Shown here one piece after another: positions 5,716-13,689 of a stretch of 28,385 nucleotides of DNA (positions are counted from its first letter, which is position 1; each line of letters begins with the position of its first letter). The stretch is from a virus. The stretch is from positions 1 to 28,385 of IMG/VR virus record IMGVR_UViG_3300009135_000011; one strand, 5' to 3'. A model generated the notes under the pieces. The model did no database searches. It was not told the origin of the DNA and saw only the letters and a list, made by a program, of their open reading frames with translations. The position numbers and the translations under genes were made by a program.

Positions 5716-7061
5716 AAGATAAAAATGAACAAGTAATTACAAATTCTCTTTCCGAGCTTGTTGCCGGTGTAGGTGTTTCCTCGATGTTAACCGGTGGCTC
5801 TGATCTTGCTGGATATGGAACAATCGCATACAACAATAATTATTCTCTACTGACAGTCAACAGAACAGTCTTAACCTATCTCTACACATCAAGCGGAATA
5901 TTTCAGACTGCAATTGATTTACCGGTTCAGGACGCATTATCTAGAGGAATCGAGATTGAATCTAGCCAGATGTCATCGACTGATATCGATGATCTATTGG
6001 ATTTCATGGAAGAAACAGACCAATGGACATCTATCCTGGACGCTTGGAAATGGGGCAGGCTTTTTGGTGGTGCCGGACTTGTGGTCAATTCAAATCAAGA
6101 TCCAAAGGAACCTCTAAATTATAAAAAACTCCATAATTCCCCTCTTGAACTTTACGATGCTGACCGGTGGCAATTTGACAATGCCAACCCATATGCAGGA
6201 GGACTTGAGGATAATTTTTACGGTGGTAAGGAGGATTATTTTCACCTTCACGGTCAGAAAATCCACGAATCCAGAGTAATCAGGATCAGAGGAAAAAGAG
6301 CGCCCTGGTACGTTCGAAGACAGCTTAGAGGATGGGGAATGTCAGAGGGTGAGCGCATGATTAAGGATTTGAACCTGTACCTAAAAACTCAAAATGTACT
6401 TTATGAAATCCTTGATGAATCAAAGGTTGATATTTTTAAAATTGAGGGCTTTAATCAAAAACTTATCAACGCTACAGGGACAACGGCTATTACTAGAAGA
6501 ATACAGCTAGCTAACGAGATGAAGAACTATGTAAACGCTTTGATAATGGATGCAAAAGACGATTATGAATCAAAAAACCAAACGTTTACTGGACTCGCTG
6601 AAGTAGGAAGAGAAAACAGGATCGGTATTTGTTCTGCTCTCAGGATGCCGCAAACAAAACTATTTGGCCTATCTGCATCTGGGTTCAATACCGGAGAGTC
6701 TGATCTAGAAAACTACAACATGATGGTAGAGTCTGAAGTAAGAACACCGATGTCCAAGGTAATCAGACAAGTAATCGAGTTGAGCATGTTTCATTTGTGG
6801 GGAAGGAAAGCTCCTTTTCGTTTTAAGTTCCCACCTCTAAGAATTCTCAGCGCAAAAGAAGAGGAGGAGGTCAAAAACTCCCAGCATAGCAGGGCGCTTG
6901 CTCTTTATGATAGGGGCCTGCTTACGTCTTCTGAGTTGGGAGAAATGCTTGAAAATGATGGTGTGGTGACAATAAAGACAGATCTGACAAGCGGTAATTT
7001 GCCAGATCAACCAGACCCTCCCCCTGGTGTATTTAGCGACATTACGGAAACAGGGGAATGA
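5712..7061 (+). CDS. Portal protein (DUF1073-like)
   Basis: 449 residues in the place expected for the portal, right after terL. The portal is the dodecameric ring through which DNA enters and leaves the head. The features match DUF1073 portals: an N-terminal SGIFQTAIDLPVQDALSRG segment, a WGRLFGGAGLVV strand, an HLHGQKIHESRVIRIRGKR strand-turn with the Arg/Gly pattern, the long helix ANEMKNYVNALIMDAKDD, the conserved tail LRMPQTKLFGLSASGFNTG, and ESEVRTPMSKVIRQVI. The acidic/proline-rich end (GNLPDQPDPPPG) is typical. ATGA overlap upstream. Confidence 0.9.
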   Translation: MKDKNEQVITNSLSELVAGVGVSSMLTGGSDLAGYGTIAYNNNYSLLTVNRTVLTYLYTSSGIFQTAIDLPVQDALSRGIEIESSQMSSTDIDDLLDFMEETDQWTSILDAWKWGRLFGGAGLVVNSNQDPKEPLNYKKLHNSPLELYDADRWQFDNANPYAGGLEDNFYGGKEDYFHLHGQKIHESRVIRIRGKRAPWYVRRQLRGWGMSEGERMIKDLNLYLKTQNVLYEILDESKVDIFKIEGFNQKLINATGTTAITRRIQLANEMKNYVNALIMDAKDDYESKNQTFTGLAEVGRENRIGICSALRMPQTKLFGLSASGFNTGESDLENYNMMVESEVRTPMSKVIRQVIELSMFHLWGRKAPFRFKFPPLRILSAKEEEEVKNSQHSRALALYDRGLLTSSELGEMLENDGVVTIKTDLTSGNLPDQPDPPPGVFSDITETGE

Positions 7062-7062
7062 T

Positions 7063-7914
7063 ATGATATTTGCCAGAACAGAAAGTTCAGTAATTGACCA
7101 TATCACAGGAAGCAGCAAAAAAGATGTTAGATATAAACTAAACACTGATTTCAAGGAGGAAGATCACCCACGTGATGATGATGGTAAGTTTGGAAAAGGG
7201 GGCGGTGGAACTGTAAGCAAAAAAGATAAATACATAACTTCAAAAAAGGCAGAAGACCTGAGAAAGGAAGGCAAGGGGGACATAGTATATGCGGGAACCG
7301 GTGGTGAAAAATCCACGGAAATAACACCTTATGGAGAAAAGCTGCCAGGAGGTAGGAAAAATCTATTTGGAGGTATCTTCGCGAGTTATGAATATGAGGT
7401 GGCTGAGTCACATGGTGATAACATACAAGAGCTATTCAGCTCTAACCATATAGACCACGATGACCTTAGACGTGTTGTTTTTTACGATGAGGAAAAAACA
7501 GAAGATGTAAGTAAAAACATAAAAGAAATAATAGAAAAAACAAACCTAGATACTGAAGAACCAAACGAAGACGAATATGTGGAACTATTAGATTATATTA
7601 TGGGAGATGAGAGCATAGACGAATATCGAGTCGACCATGATCAGGAAACCGGAGAAAGTGAAAAAATAAATGAGCCTGAAATGGGAATAGACAGATTTGT
7701 TGATCTGATTGGTTATACAGGCAGCACAAGTGAATATATTGGAGAGGCCGGGTGGGTTTTACAAGGACTAAAGGGGGAATTGGCCAGAAGACTAGGATAC
7801 ACAAGTATAGGCATGCCAGATGAACACGGTGAAAGCGTTCTTGTTCTTCCTGGCAGTCAAATAATCACTGACAAAAAAGCAAACTCTACTAAAAAAGTAT
7901 TCAGGTTAAAGTGA
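7063..7914 (+). CDS. Portal/MuF-linked putative cargo protein, possibly ADP-ribosyltransferase-like
   Basis: 283 residues; the start at 7063 has AGGGGA upstream, better than the in-frame ATG at 7027 inside the portal gene. Residues 34-45 read EDHPRDDDGKFG followed by Gly residues, a linker motif I know from proteins beside phage minor head genes that carry toxin-like domains. The rest shows DIVYAGTGG (73-81), LFGGIFASYEYEVAESHG (101-118), LRRVVFYD (135-142) and, near the end, LGYTSIGMPDEHG (244-256) with ESVLVLPGSQI (257-267). This order resembles the strand pattern of ART-PolyVal-like ADP-ribosyltransferases (HGT, GxYFS, VVF-type end), but the His and Tyr of the usual triad appear as Ala and Phe, so activity is doubtful. 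It overlaps the MuF gene by 4 bases. An unknown virion protein is the alternative. Confidence 0.6.
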   Translation: MIFARTESSVIDHITGSSKKDVRYKLNTDFKEEDHPRDDDGKFGKGGGGTVSKKDKYITSKKAEDLRKEGKGDIVYAGTGGEKSTEITPYGEKLPGGRKNLFGGIFASYEYEVAESHGDNIQELFSSNHIDHDDLRRVVFYDEEKTEDVSKNIKEIIEKTNLDTEEPNEDEYVELLDYIMGDESIDEYRVDHDQETGESEKINEPEMGIDRFVDLIGYTGSTSEYIGEAGWVLQGLKGELARRLGYTSIGMPDEHGESVLVLPGSQIITDKKANSTKKVFRLK

Positions 7915-8837
7915 TGCTGAGATGGAAAGAAGAATATTCAGAACCAACACAAAAAGAGCTTGAATACTATTTTTATGAGCTGTTCTGGTCTGATATTATA
8001 AAAGCCCTGGAAGATCCCTATTTTAGACTTAATGCAAATAACGCACTACTGTCAGCAATCCGAAAAGGAATAATTAGATATTCAAACGGTGAATTTGTTG
8101 GTGATTTCAGTATGAAGATATCAACTGAATTGGATAAGTTTGCCAAGTATGACGGAAGGTCAAAGACATGGAAAGGCGTTCCCCCGGCTTCAATTTCTGC
8201 ATCCGCAACCATTGCAAATCAAAAATCAAAAGCACTTAATGAGAAGATATCAGGTTTAATAGATAGAATTCCATCACGTGTTTCCGCGGCGGTAGATTCA
8301 CTAAAATACTCCATAGAAAAACCTCTTGCTGCAATGAATTACCAGGCAACCCAGGATTTAAAGAACACAGGTATAATTCTCGATGTTACTCCGGAACTCT
8401 CCCAGAACATTATCAACGACTATACCAACAATCTTAATATTTCTATTAAGAATTGGGAACCAAAGCAAACGGAACGACTACGGGGGATGATAGAAAAGAA
8501 TATATTATCCGGGTACAACAGGCTTGAACTGATTGATCAGATATCAAATGAATACGGTGTAACAAATAACAAGGCTAAATTCCTGGCCAGACAAGAAACA
8601 ACCCTCTTAACATCAACTGTCCGTGACTCCAGATATCAGGGAGCCGGTGTTAGGAAATTTAGGTGGTCTGCAACCGGAGGGAAATCAGGAGATGGAAGAA
8701 CCAGGACACTGCATAGAAAACTACACGGGCAAACGTTCTTTTACTCATCTCCCCCAATCATTGACGAACAAACAGGGGGGAGGGGGACACCTGGAAAAGC
8801 GTACGGGTGTAGGTGCGGGGCAATACCGGTTTTATAA
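7911..8837 (+). CDS. Minor head protein, MuF / SPP1 gp7 family
   Basis: 308 residues from GTG at 7911 (GTGATG; the ATG at 7914 is an equal alternative). The C-terminal third carries the MuF signature: ARQETTLLTSTVRDSRYQG (226-244), FRWSA, DGRTRTLHRKLHGQTF (261-276), and the final YGCRCGAIPVL with Cys-Arg-Cys at 300-302. Members sit in a few copies inside the head near the portal, help head assembly and can travel with the DNA. The N-terminal two thirds are helical and variable, as usual. The position directly after the portal and cargo gene is classical. Confidence 0.88.
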   Translation: MMLRWKEEYSEPTQKELEYYFYELFWSDIIKALEDPYFRLNANNALLSAIRKGIIRYSNGEFVGDFSMKISTELDKFAKYDGRSKTWKGVPPASISASATIANQKSKALNEKISGLIDRIPSRVSAAVDSLKYSIEKPLAAMNYQATQDLKNTGIILDVTPELSQNIINDYTNNLNISIKNWEPKQTERLRGMIEKNILSGYNRLELIDQISNEYGVTNNKAKFLARQETTLLTSTVRDSRYQGAGVRKFRWSATGGKSGDGRTRTLHRKLHGQTFFYSSPPIIDEQTGGRGTPGKAYGCRCGAIPVL

Positions 8838-8840
8838 ATT

Positions 8841-8869
8841 TTGACAAATAAAAACAAACATGTTATCCA
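8841..8869 (+). promoter_or_regulatory. Putative promoter ahead of the capsid genes
   Basis: In the only sizeable gap of the head region, TTGACA (8841-8846) is followed by a 17-bp AT-rich spacer and TATCCA (8864-8869). TG two bases before the hexamer (TGTTATCCA) gives an extended -10. The -10 itself is poor, so strength is uncertain. Transcription from here would boost scaffold, decoration and capsid mRNA, ending at the terminator at 11448. Confidence 0.45.
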
Positions 8870-8903
8870 ATAGTCATAAATAATAAATCTCCTCAACAAT
8901 ACT

Positions 8904-9902
8904 ATGAAACCAAAAAGATACCGAACATTGCACATCACGCCCGGCGTTGTCGATTACACCGATGGAGATCAACGAGAGACGGTTTTAGTCAAGAAACAAG
9001 CTCTTGATAAAATGAATCCCTCTTTCCTTGGTAAGCCTGTTTTTAACTTCATCCATAAAGTTATAGAGCCTGAGGTTGCTTTTAATTTTACCGGTGAAGA
9101 ATCAGAAAAACATGCAGTCGGTGTTATTTCGGATGTTGGCTATGATGTAGAATCAGGTTATTTTTTTGCAGACATGATGATATGGGATGAAGAAACACAA
9201 GATAACATCTCAAAAGGGTATGGTGTTTCTAATGCCTATATTCCTGAAGCCGGACCAGGCGGTACATATAATAACGTACCCTACGACGAAGAGGTCACAG
9301 GCGGCGAGTATCATCACATGGCAATTGTTAAGGAACCGAGATACGGAGATGTCCGTATTTTTGAAAACTCTAAAAAGGGTAAAAGAATGTTTAAAATTTT
9401 CAGGAAAAAGGCGGCAGAGGATATGAAAAAGAATGCTGATCCTCCAGCCGATGAAAAGAAAAAAGACGAGGAAATGGAATTGAATTCTGATTCCGTTCTT
9501 GTCGATGAAGAGGGAAGTGAGTTTCCACTCTCAGAAATGATTGAATCCTATAAAAACGAAAATAAAGAAGGCGGCGAGGATTCCAAAGCAACGCTGAACA
9601 TGGAAGACACCGTTGACATTGACGGAAAAAAGGTTTCAGTAAAAGATTTGTATGATAATTTTTGTGCAAAGAAAAACGCTGAACCTGCAACAGACACACC
9701 GTTGGAAGATGTCGTTGATCCTGACTTGAAAAAGAATTCGGCTGATGAGAAAGATAAGCCGAACGACAATTTCAAAAAGCTCAAAATCAATGCAACCAAA
9801 AGCGCCGAACCTGAAAAGATCACGATCAATACCGAGAGATCTAGAATCGATGTAGGCAAAGCTCGTTACGGTTCACCTGTAAAAAACGAAGGAGATAACT
9901 AA
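8904..9902 (+). CDS. Prohead protease-scaffold protein (DUF2213-like)
   Basis: 332 residues. The first 155 residues match DUF2213-type caudoviral maturation proteases: GVVDY and ETVLVKKQALDKM, LGKPVFN, HAVGVISDVGYD (70-81), FADMMIWDEE, GYGVSNAYIPE with Ser-109 as likely nucleophile, and EYHHMAIVKEPRYGDVRI with His-137/His-138. Residues 160-332 are lysine/glutamate rich and low in hydrophobics, as in an internal scaffold that is digested during maturation. No clear Shine-Dalgarno precedes the ATG (CTCCTC lies there instead), which is odd for an abundant assembly protein. The TAATG overlap leads to the decoration gene. Confidence 0.85.
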   Translation: MKPKRYRTLHITPGVVDYTDGDQRETVLVKKQALDKMNPSFLGKPVFNFIHKVIEPEVAFNFTGEESEKHAVGVISDVGYDVESGYFFADMMIWDEETQDNISKGYGVSNAYIPEAGPGGTYNNVPYDEEVTGGEYHHMAIVKEPRYGDVRIFENSKKGKRMFKIFRKKAAEDMKKNADPPADEKKKDEEMELNSDSVLVDEEGSEFPLSEMIESYKNENKEGGEDSKATLNMEDTVDIDGKKVSVKDLYDNFCAKKNAEPATDTPLEDVVDPDLKKNSADEKDKPNDNFKKLKINATKSAEPEKITINTERSRIDVGKARYGSPVKNEGDN

Positions 9903-10387
9903 TGCCAACTCAAAATATGAATCAATTCAGCCCGTCCCTCTTTCCGGGGATGTTGGATTTGCAGGTCGGTGGACTTGGCCCAGCTTTCACATTCCGGATT
10001 GATCCGGATTCCGCTGTTCTTGTCGCTGATGGAATTCAGGGAGGTGAAGGTTTAAAAATTGTTGACGGTGGGGCTAATGATCCAAACGGTGTGCCTCTCT
10101 GTGATGTTCTCGCAGCTGACACTGATATCCCTTTTGGTGCTCGTATCTACGATCTGAAAAACGGGATTGTACAGGCCGGTGATATCGTACAGTGCTCTTA
10201 CAATGGCAATATTCAGTGGATGGCAGCATCCGGCGCTCTTAACAGATGGGCAGAAGTTCAGCTCAATGTTCTTGTTCCTGGTCAGGTAGTGGCCAAAGCA
10301 GCCGGCGCTCTATTTGGTCGCCTTCTCGATAAATCGTTTGCAGCTGGCGACATTGTTCGTGTCCTGGTTGGAACTGGACCAGTATAA
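9902..10387 (+). CDS. Capsid decoration/cement protein (DUF2190-like)
   Basis: 161 residues between protease-scaffold and capsid genes, the usual place of a head decoration protein. It is rich in Gly, Ala and Val and in beta turns: ADGIQGGEGLKIVDGG, DVLAADTDIPFGARIYDLKN, AGDIVQC and GALFGRLLDKSFAAGDIV. The pattern of switching between AGD-type turns and short strands is that of DUF2190-like trimeric cement proteins. No signal peptide. Family assignment by position and composition, not by a diagnostic residue. Confidence 0.65.
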   Translation: MPTQNMNQFSPSLFPGMLDLQVGGLGPAFTFRIDPDSAVLVADGIQGGEGLKIVDGGANDPNGVPLCDVLAADTDIPFGARIYDLKNGIVQAGDIVQCSYNGNIQWMAASGALNRWAEVQLNVLVPGQVVAKAAGALFGRLLDKSFAAGDIVRVLVGTGPV

Positions 10388-10399
10388 AAGGAGATTAAG

Positions 10400-11440
10400 A
10401 TGGAAAGAATTATGAGAATGAATGGTCTCCTGCCTGGTCACATGACAATAGGCGGGCAGATACTTACCAATGCCAATGGAGACATTGTCATTTCTGGAAT
10501 GGGTTATCAATATCTGATTGACACACTGTCAGAGATTCGTTCCGACGTTGTCGAGCAGAAGTTTTATAAAATTGCTCCAGCCGATTTTATGCCCGTTGAC
10601 GTTGGTTTTGGTGCATGGAATGATGAAATTGTTCAAAACCTGACTTTCCAAACAGGTGGCGGCTTTTTCGATGGTGATGTTGATACACAATCTGACACTG
10701 GAAGAATGGCGCAGGTTGACACAGCTCTAGCGCCTATCAGAATGCCTATTATAACTTGGGCTAAACAGGTTGCCTGGACAATTGCCACTATTGCCAAGGC
10801 GGCGGCGGCTTCTAATTGGGATGTGGTTTCAGGTAAAATGGAATCATTGAAAACCAATTGGGATCTAGGTATTCAGGAAGTTGCTTTTCTAGGTCATCCT
10901 GCAAATGCATTAGTTACTGGACTGTTGAATGACGGAGAAGTCAACATCAACACAACGTTGATTCCTGTACCAATTTCAACAATGACGGAAACTCAGTTTG
11001 CTGCATTCGTGGCTGGTGCTCTTGCGGCATATTTCACGAATTCGAATGACACTGAGGATAAGCCTGATATGTTTGTTGTGCCTGCAAATGACTATTTGGG
11101 TTTAACTGCTCCTGCTTCTGCAACATTTTTCAATGTCTCGAAGATCGAGTATTTGCTTAACTCGTTCAGGAAAGCGACTGACAACCCTAATTTCCAGATC
11201 AAAGGGCTTGCATATGCTCAGGACAACAGAAACGCTGACAGAGGGATCGATAAAAACAGGTATGTCCTGTATAAGTCTGATCCAAAAACTATGAAAATGA
11301 CCATACCTGTTGATTTCACCATGTTGGAATCTGCTACGGCAAATAACTTCAACTGGACTCAACCGGCTCATGGCCAATATTCAGGTTTGCTGATCAATCG
11401 TAAGCGTGAGGTTTTGTACTTTGACGAAACTGCAGTATAG
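10400..11440 (+). CDS. Major capsid protein (DUF2184-like, HK97 fold)
   Basis: 346 residues with AAGGAGA 6 bases before the ATG, a strong site suiting high expression. The protein has features of DUF2184 capsid proteins: an N-terminal extension, a strand with VEQKFYKIAPADFMPVDVG (about 51-69), GAWNDEIVQNLTFQTGGGF, the helix IITWAKQVAWTIATIAKAA (spine), LKTNWDLGIQEVAFLGHP, the DMFVVPANDYLGL loop, NRYVLYKSDPKTMKMTIPVD, and the final QYSGLLINRKREVLYFD strand. It follows scaffold and decoration genes and is followed by a terminator. Confidence 0.88.
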   Translation: MERIMRMNGLLPGHMTIGGQILTNANGDIVISGMGYQYLIDTLSEIRSDVVEQKFYKIAPADFMPVDVGFGAWNDEIVQNLTFQTGGGFFDGDVDTQSDTGRMAQVDTALAPIRMPIITWAKQVAWTIATIAKAAAASNWDVVSGKMESLKTNWDLGIQEVAFLGHPANALVTGLLNDGEVNINTTLIPVPISTMTETQFAAFVAGALAAYFTNSNDTEDKPDMFVVPANDYLGLTAPASATFFNVSKIEYLLNSFRKATDNPNFQIKGLAYAQDNRNADRGIDKNRYVLYKSDPKTMKMTIPVDFTMLESATANNFNWTQPAHGQYSGLLINRKREVLYFDETAV

Positions 11441-11447
11441 TTAATAG

Positions 11448-11479
11448 ATAAGCCGGGCTAGTCCTGGCTTATTTTCTTT
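11448..11479 (+). terminator. Rho-independent terminator after the capsid gene
   Basis: Stem ATAAGCCGGG (11448-11457) pairs with CCTGGCTTAT (11463-11472), 10 base pairs with one G-T wobble, loop CTAGT, followed by TTTCTTT. It lies 7 bases after the capsid stop. It probably ends most capsid transcripts and lets only part of the transcription run into the connector and tail genes. Confidence 0.8.
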
Positions 11480-11502
11480 AAATCGCAATATTAAAGGCAA
11501 TA

Positions 11503-12144
11503 ATGGCTAAACAAATCAGAGTACATAACCAAGGAAAAAGGGCGATTGATTACCCACGGAAAAACAAAAAACCGGGGATGATTGAACCGGGCAGAGCTGT
11601 AACGATGGATGAAAAAACGGCATTGAAATACTTGAAAGCGTATCCCAGGGAACTTATTGAATTTGATTCTCTGGTTGTTGGTGGAAAAAAGAATATTAAT
11701 AAGGAGAATTCTAGACTTGAATCTGAAAACAAAACGCTTAATGACAAGATCGTAGAGTTGGAGAAGGGCTTTGAAAATACCAAAAAAGCTTTTTTGGATT
11801 TGGATGGAAAGATATGCACCATTGAAGATAAGAACATTGATGTATTTAAGGTTGTTAATACGTCTTTAAAAGGTTCAGATTTTAAGGATGTCAATTTGTC
11901 ATCATCAATATTTGAAAATGTAAATTTGTCAAAGGTGTTAATCGAAAATTCGAACATTGAAGGTATGAAAATCAATGGGAATCTTATCAGTGATCTTGAA
12001 AATGCTCTCAAAGAGAATCAGGCCAACAAAGACAAGATTTCAGAACTAGAAAAGGAACTGGAGGAAGCAACCAAACCCAAAGAAGAAATTCCTGTTTCTG
12101 CTGAATCTGACAAGAAAAAGGCTGATAAAACAAAAAAGGAGTAA
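11503..12144 (+). CDS. Structural-region protein with pentapeptide-repeat insert between coiled coils
   Basis: 213 residues, AAAGG before the ATG. Residues 1-55 form a small domain (KQIRVHNQGKRAIDY, MIEPGRAVTMDEKTALKYLK) that is also found in the next gene. Residues 62-108 are a coiled coil (NKENSRLESENKTLNDKIVE). Residues about 120-163 form nine five-residue units with central Leu/Phe/Ile (SLKGSDFKDV, NLSSSIFENV, NLSKVLIENS, NIEGMKINGN), the pattern of a pentapeptide-repeat right-handed beta helix. A second coiled coil (NKDKISELEKELEEA) and a lysine/glutamate tail follow. Function unknown; the capsid-adjacent position suggests a virion or assembly factor. Confidence 0.65.
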   Translation: MAKQIRVHNQGKRAIDYPRKNKKPGMIEPGRAVTMDEKTALKYLKAYPRELIEFDSLVVGGKKNINKENSRLESENKTLNDKIVELEKGFENTKKAFLDLDGKICTIEDKNIDVFKVVNTSLKGSDFKDVNLSSSIFENVNLSKVLIENSNIEGMKINGNLISDLENALKENQANKDKISELEKELEEATKPKEEIPVSAESDKKKADKTKKE

Positions 12145-12147
12145 CCA

Positions 12148-12417
12148 ATGTCTAAGCCAGTAAAAGTATATAATAAAGGGGTCAGGCCTGTAGTATTCAA
12201 GCGAGACAGAACCGGAACAGATGCTATTCATCCAGGCAAGTCTTTGGCTTTCGATCCCAAAAAAGCAGAAGTTATCATTAAGAAATTCAAAGATGCCTGT
12301 TCAGAAGCAGACTACAAAAAGCATATTGTTGAAGTCAGCAAAAAGGTTGAAGCGGATCAGAAGAAATCAGAGTCAGAAGCCAAGAAAAAAGCAAAAGAAA
12401 CGGATATTGAAAAATGA
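12148..12417 (+). CDS. Small paralogue of the preceding protein
   Basis: 89 residues, starting 4 bases after the previous stop with AAAAAGGAG upstream. The N-terminal half (SKPVKVYNKGVRPVVFKRD, AIHPGKSLAFDPKKAEVIIKKF) aligns by eye with residues 1-50 of the preceding protein: V-N-G-R near residue 10, I-PG near 27, D-K-A near 37. The C-terminal half is a highly charged Lys/Glu helix (EVSKKVEADQKKSESEAKKK). This is a tandem duplication in which the long middle was gained by one copy or lost by the other. Overlaps the next gene by 4 bases. Function unknown. Confidence 0.65.
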   Translation: MSKPVKVYNKGVRPVVFKRDRTGTDAIHPGKSLAFDPKKAEVIIKKFKDACSEADYKKHIVEVSKKVEADQKKSESEAKKKAKETDIEK

Positions 12418-12848
12418 CTTGCACTATAACCGCAACCGAATTCAAAGAATATTTTGATAGAGGGCAATTCCTGTATGGTGACTCAGAGCCTTATGTTTAT
12501 CCTGAAATCAGGGACAAGGATATTGATTCGGCCATTGCTGAGGCGTTAGCAGTTTTTAATCCTGGACTATTCCCTGATGAGGAAACTTGTAAGCTATCCC
12601 TTTCGTATCTAACAGCCCATTTCTTACAACTTGATTCTGAAGCCATAGAATCTAACGGACAAGCAAAATTTAATCAATCTTCACGGTCTGCTGATGGTAT
12701 ATCAGAATCACTTGAAATACCGGAATGGATGAAAGAGGGCGAATTCGCTTTTTATTGCAATACGTATTATGGCCAAAAATATCTTATTCTAACCAAGCCT
12801 TATCTAGACGGAGCTGTCTCTGTTGTTAACGGTGGGACTCTTCCATGA
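12414..12848 (+). CDS. Head-tail connector (DUF4054-like)
   Basis: 144 residues in ATGA overlap with the gene before it. The pattern ATEFKEYFDRGQFLYG, DKDIDSAIAEALAVFN, DEETCKLSLSYLTAHFLQLD matches DUF4054 connector proteins: a helical adaptor that binds the portal and closes the head after packaging. The C-terminus (FAFYCNTYYGQKYLILTKPY) fits the typical aromatic-rich end. The neighbours are a tail completion set, as expected. Confidence 0.82.
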   Translation: MTCTITATEFKEYFDRGQFLYGDSEPYVYPEIRDKDIDSAIAEALAVFNPGLFPDEETCKLSLSYLTAHFLQLDSEAIESNGQAKFNQSSRSADGISESLEIPEWMKEGEFAFYCNTYYGQKYLILTKPYLDGAVSVVNGGTLP

Positions 12849-13348
12849 GCTTTAGTCATAAATCAGGAAATAGTGAGGTGTCCGGTGATTTCTCAAAACT
12901 TGAAAAGCTTATTGAAAACCTTGAAAAGAAACATTTTGTTGATATAGGCATTTTAGGTTCTGCTGGATCTACGGAAAGCGGAAAAATAACATTGGCTGGA
13001 TTAGGTGCTGTTCATGAATTCGGAACTGATCGAGCAGGAAGAGGAAATACAACCGTTATTCCTTCACGATCCTTTATTCGTATGCCATTGGAAACCGGTC
13101 AAGACGATATCGAAAAGGCAGTTCAACCTAGATTGCAGCCACTCCTTGAAATGTCAAACATTAACGGAATCTTTGAATTGATCGGTATAGCTGGAGAAGC
13201 AAGAATCCAGGAAGCTTTTGAAACCGGTGGTTTTGGAACGTGGGAGGATATCAAAGAATCTACTAAAAAAGAAAAAGGTTCTGATGCCATTTTAATAGAT
13301 CAGGGTCCACTCAGGCAGGGAATAACTTCAAGGGTTGGGGGTCAATAA
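12845..13348 (+). CDS. Tail completion / virion morphogenesis protein (HK97 gp10 / Mu gpG-like)
   Basis: 167 residues, 4-base overlap with the connector gene. HFVDIGILGSAGSTESG and LAGLGAVHEFGTDRAG (about 56-71) followed by IPSRSFIRMPLE are hallmarks of the gp10/gpG-type neck proteins that join head and tail. Later, ARIQEAFETGGFGTWEDI, DAILIDQGPLRQGITSRVG give the usual Leu-x-x-Gly-I end strand. Role: neck or tail completion. Confidence 0.8.
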   Translation: MSFSHKSGNSEVSGDFSKLEKLIENLEKKHFVDIGILGSAGSTESGKITLAGLGAVHEFGTDRAGRGNTTVIPSRSFIRMPLETGQDDIEKAVQPRLQPLLEMSNINGIFELIGIAGEARIQEAFETGGFGTWEDIKESTKKEKGSDAILIDQGPLRQGITSRVGGQ

Positions 13349-13689
13349 TGCCGGTTCCTTATCTTGGTGGAGCTCTGAAAGGCTGGACAAGAAAAACGAA
13401 TATAACGATAATTACTCAGTCTGTTGTCGATCATGAAACTGTTGAATCTGAATCCACCATTTCTTATCCAGCGAATTTACAGCCAATGCCGGCGGCAAAA
13501 GTAAACCGAAAACCGGAAGAGCAGAGGACTTGGAAATGGTGGTCAGTTATTATAAGGGATAAAACGTTGTTGCTGTCTACCGATGATATTATTAAAGTAG
13601 ACTCAGGAAAGAAATTCAGAATCGATCAAGCAAGCGATTGGAGAGAATCCGGTTTTACTAAATACGAAGCCATTGAGGATTACACTTGA
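13348..13689 (+). CDS. Probable head closure / neck protein
   Basis: 113 residues, starting in the TAATG of the previous gene. A small beta protein: ITIITQSVVDHETVESEST, then QPMPAAKVNRKPEEQRTWKW and WSVIIRDKTLLLSTDDIIKV, KKFRIDQASDW. The mid-strand turn and the D-F-x-I-end resemble head closure (stopper) proteins. Position between gp10-like and terminator proteins supports this. No diagnostic residue; assigned by context. Confidence 0.6.
   Translation: MPVPYLGGALKGWTRKTNITIITQSVVDHETVESESTISYPANLQPMPAAKVNRKPEEQRTWKWWSVIIRDKTLLLSTDDIIKVDSGKKFRIDQASDWRESGFTKYEAIEDYT

Noticed and set aside
7027-7062. Start of the cargo gene at 7027
   Set aside because: No ribosome binding site and it lies inside the portal gene; AGGGGA before 7063 is better.
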